This document shows, one piece after another, positions 63,403 through 64,000 of a DNA stretch of 64,000 bases. A program made the position numbers and the translations under genes. The notes below the pieces were generated by a model, which was given only the letters and a program-made list of their open reading frames with translations, ran no database searches and had not been told where the DNA came from. The stretch is from Lachnospiraceae bacterium. Its GTDB lineage: Bacteria > Bacillota > Clostridia > Lachnospirales > Lachnospiraceae. The stretch is from the NCBI GenBank assembly GCA_017427685.1, contig JAFRSH010000046.1, positions 1 through 64,000 on the forward strand, given 5' to 3'. Within the stretch, counting starts at the first letter, position 1; every line of letters begins with the position of its first letter.

Positions 63403-64000
63403 ATGAAAAAATCAAAGCTTATTTCTTTGGTACTTACTTTTTCACTTACATTAACAACTATCTTAACAGGATGCTCGTCATCCGAGAGTTACAAAGACGC
63501 GGCTTATTCGACTGCAACAACGTACGAGTCAGCTCCTTCGATCAGCTACAAAACCGAAGACAGTTCCTTCGCCGTGGCTTATGCCGAGGAAGACGGCGCC
63601 TACGATGCCGCTTACCGATACAGCTCCGCAGAAAGCGGAATGGCCGGCCAGGCCGGTCAGGGCGGCGAGCTCGGCAGCCTGCCCACAGCCCCCGAGATGA
63701 ACACCGAAGAATATCTCGACGTCAAAGAGTCGGGCTTCAAGAAGACAACGGTTTCTCCGCTTTCCACATTTGCGGCGGACGTTGACACCGGATCCCTTTC
63801 AAACATCAGAAGACTCTTGAACGAAAGCAACAGCTTCTCGTCCATCCCCTCAGGCGCGGTAAGGACAGAAGAAATGATCAATTACTTTGATTACACGGCA
63901 GGCGCAAGGGAAGACGGCAAGAGGTTCTCTCTTAACAAAGAGCTTCACACCTGTCCCTGGAACGAAGACAACGATCTTCTCATGCTGACTGTTACAGCCA
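63403..64000 (+). CDS. von Willebrand factor A lipoprotein (YfbK-like), 3' end cut by window
   Basis: The first 199 codons of a larger gene. Signal peptide with lipobox (LTLTTILTGCSSS), then a Ser/Tyr/Ala/Gly-rich linker, then SGFKKTTVSPLSTFAADVDTGSLSNIRRLLN and AVRTEEMINYFDYTAG, the signature of the vWA N-terminal domain (PF12450 type) that precedes the vWF-A domain in YfbK-family proteins. The vWA and DUF3520 parts would lie beyond the window. ATG 63403 follows GAGGAGAATATT. Confidence 0.88.
   Translation, partial: MKKSKLISLVLTFSLTLTTILTGCSSSESYKDAAYSTATTYESAPSISYKTEDSSFAVAYAEEDGAYDAAYRYSSAESGMAGQAGQGGELGSLPTAPEMNTEEYLDVKESGFKKTTVSPLSTFAADVDTGSLSNIRRLLNESNSFSSIPSGAVRTEEMINYFDYTAGAREDGKRFSLNKELHTCPWNEDNDLLMLTVTA

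Overview
The window reads as a chromosomal segment of a strictly fermentative Gram-positive Clostridia member (Lachnospiraceae/Oscillospiraceae-like, gut or rumen type). Reasons: a large Firmicutes-type SRP RNA, a standard Clostridia F1Fo-ATPase operon with a sodium-type c subunit, a fused AdhE, a Re-citrate-synthase-like enzyme instead of ordinary citrate synthase, PadR/GntR/XRE regulators, several lipoprotein or signal-peptide proteins with bacterial Ig, serpin and CotH domains, and AAGGAGG-type ribosome sites with consensus sigma-A promoters. No rRNA, phage, transposase or CRISPR array is visible. Species cannot be named from the sequence alone.

Layout. 0.2-2.3 kb: murG, a TSCPD protein and rpiB. 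2.4-4.2 kb: a more AT-rich module with a six-TM HAAS-type membrane protein, PadR regulator and small secreted protein. 4.2-8.7 kb: Sua5-type threonylcarbamoyl-AMP synthase, VanZ-like protein, a GntR/FCD regulator downstream of a Re-citrate-synthase-like gene with an operator-like palindrome at its promoter, and a DUF402 protein. 8.8-16.3 kb: the complete atpZ-atpI-B-E-F-H-A-G-D-C operon with promoter and terminator. 16.4-16.85 kb: tRNA-Leu(CAG) followed by a cluster of hairpins and partial copies of the tRNA 3' end. 16.8-25 kb: single-gene units (DUF6273 surface protein, methyltransferase, two GNATs, XRE-DUF5680 regulator, nucleotidyltransferase, serpin lipoprotein, DEDDh exonuclease with zinc ribbon) and a decayed nitroreductase 3' end. 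25.3-29.1 kb: VTC domain-DUF4956-CotH cluster. 29.3-37.9 kb: deoB, an 846-residue extracytoplasmic protein with a degenerate C39-like end, a phosphotransferase, and a DUF362-adhE operon. 38-43.4 kb: an AT-rich accessory stretch with a C39-like secreted protease, an Ig-like lipoprotein-type partner, a 745-residue orphan membrane protein and a 5'-truncated gene. 43.5-53.2 kb: an HD-GYP protein, murA, Ig-domain proteins, and a three-gene operon of a cyclic-nucleotide-binding-domain protein, an orphan ABC ATPase and a TPR protein ending in an AAA+-like domain without nucleotide-binding residues. 53.3-53.6 kb: SRP RNA. 53.7-59.5 kb: GNAT with a 556-residue orphan protein, and a DUF4342-response regulator-histidine kinase operon. 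59.7-61.4 kb: rmlA-rmlD. 61.7-63.1 kb: MATE transporter. 63.27-64 kb: a structured 5' leader and the start of a von Willebrand factor A lipoprotein, cut by the window end.

The most interesting signals are: a leader RNA at 63273-63385 with three nested helices and a perfect 7-bp loop-to-downstream pseudoknot just before the lipoprotein start codon; two 15-bp direct repeats exactly 21 bp apart covering the -35 position of the C39-protease operon promoter; a two-carboxylate ion site in the ATP synthase c subunit; the CNBD/ABC/pseudo-AAA operon; and an operator-like palindrome over the -10 box of the Re-citrate synthase promoter. Functions called from domains are based on family recognition by eye; no database search was possible.
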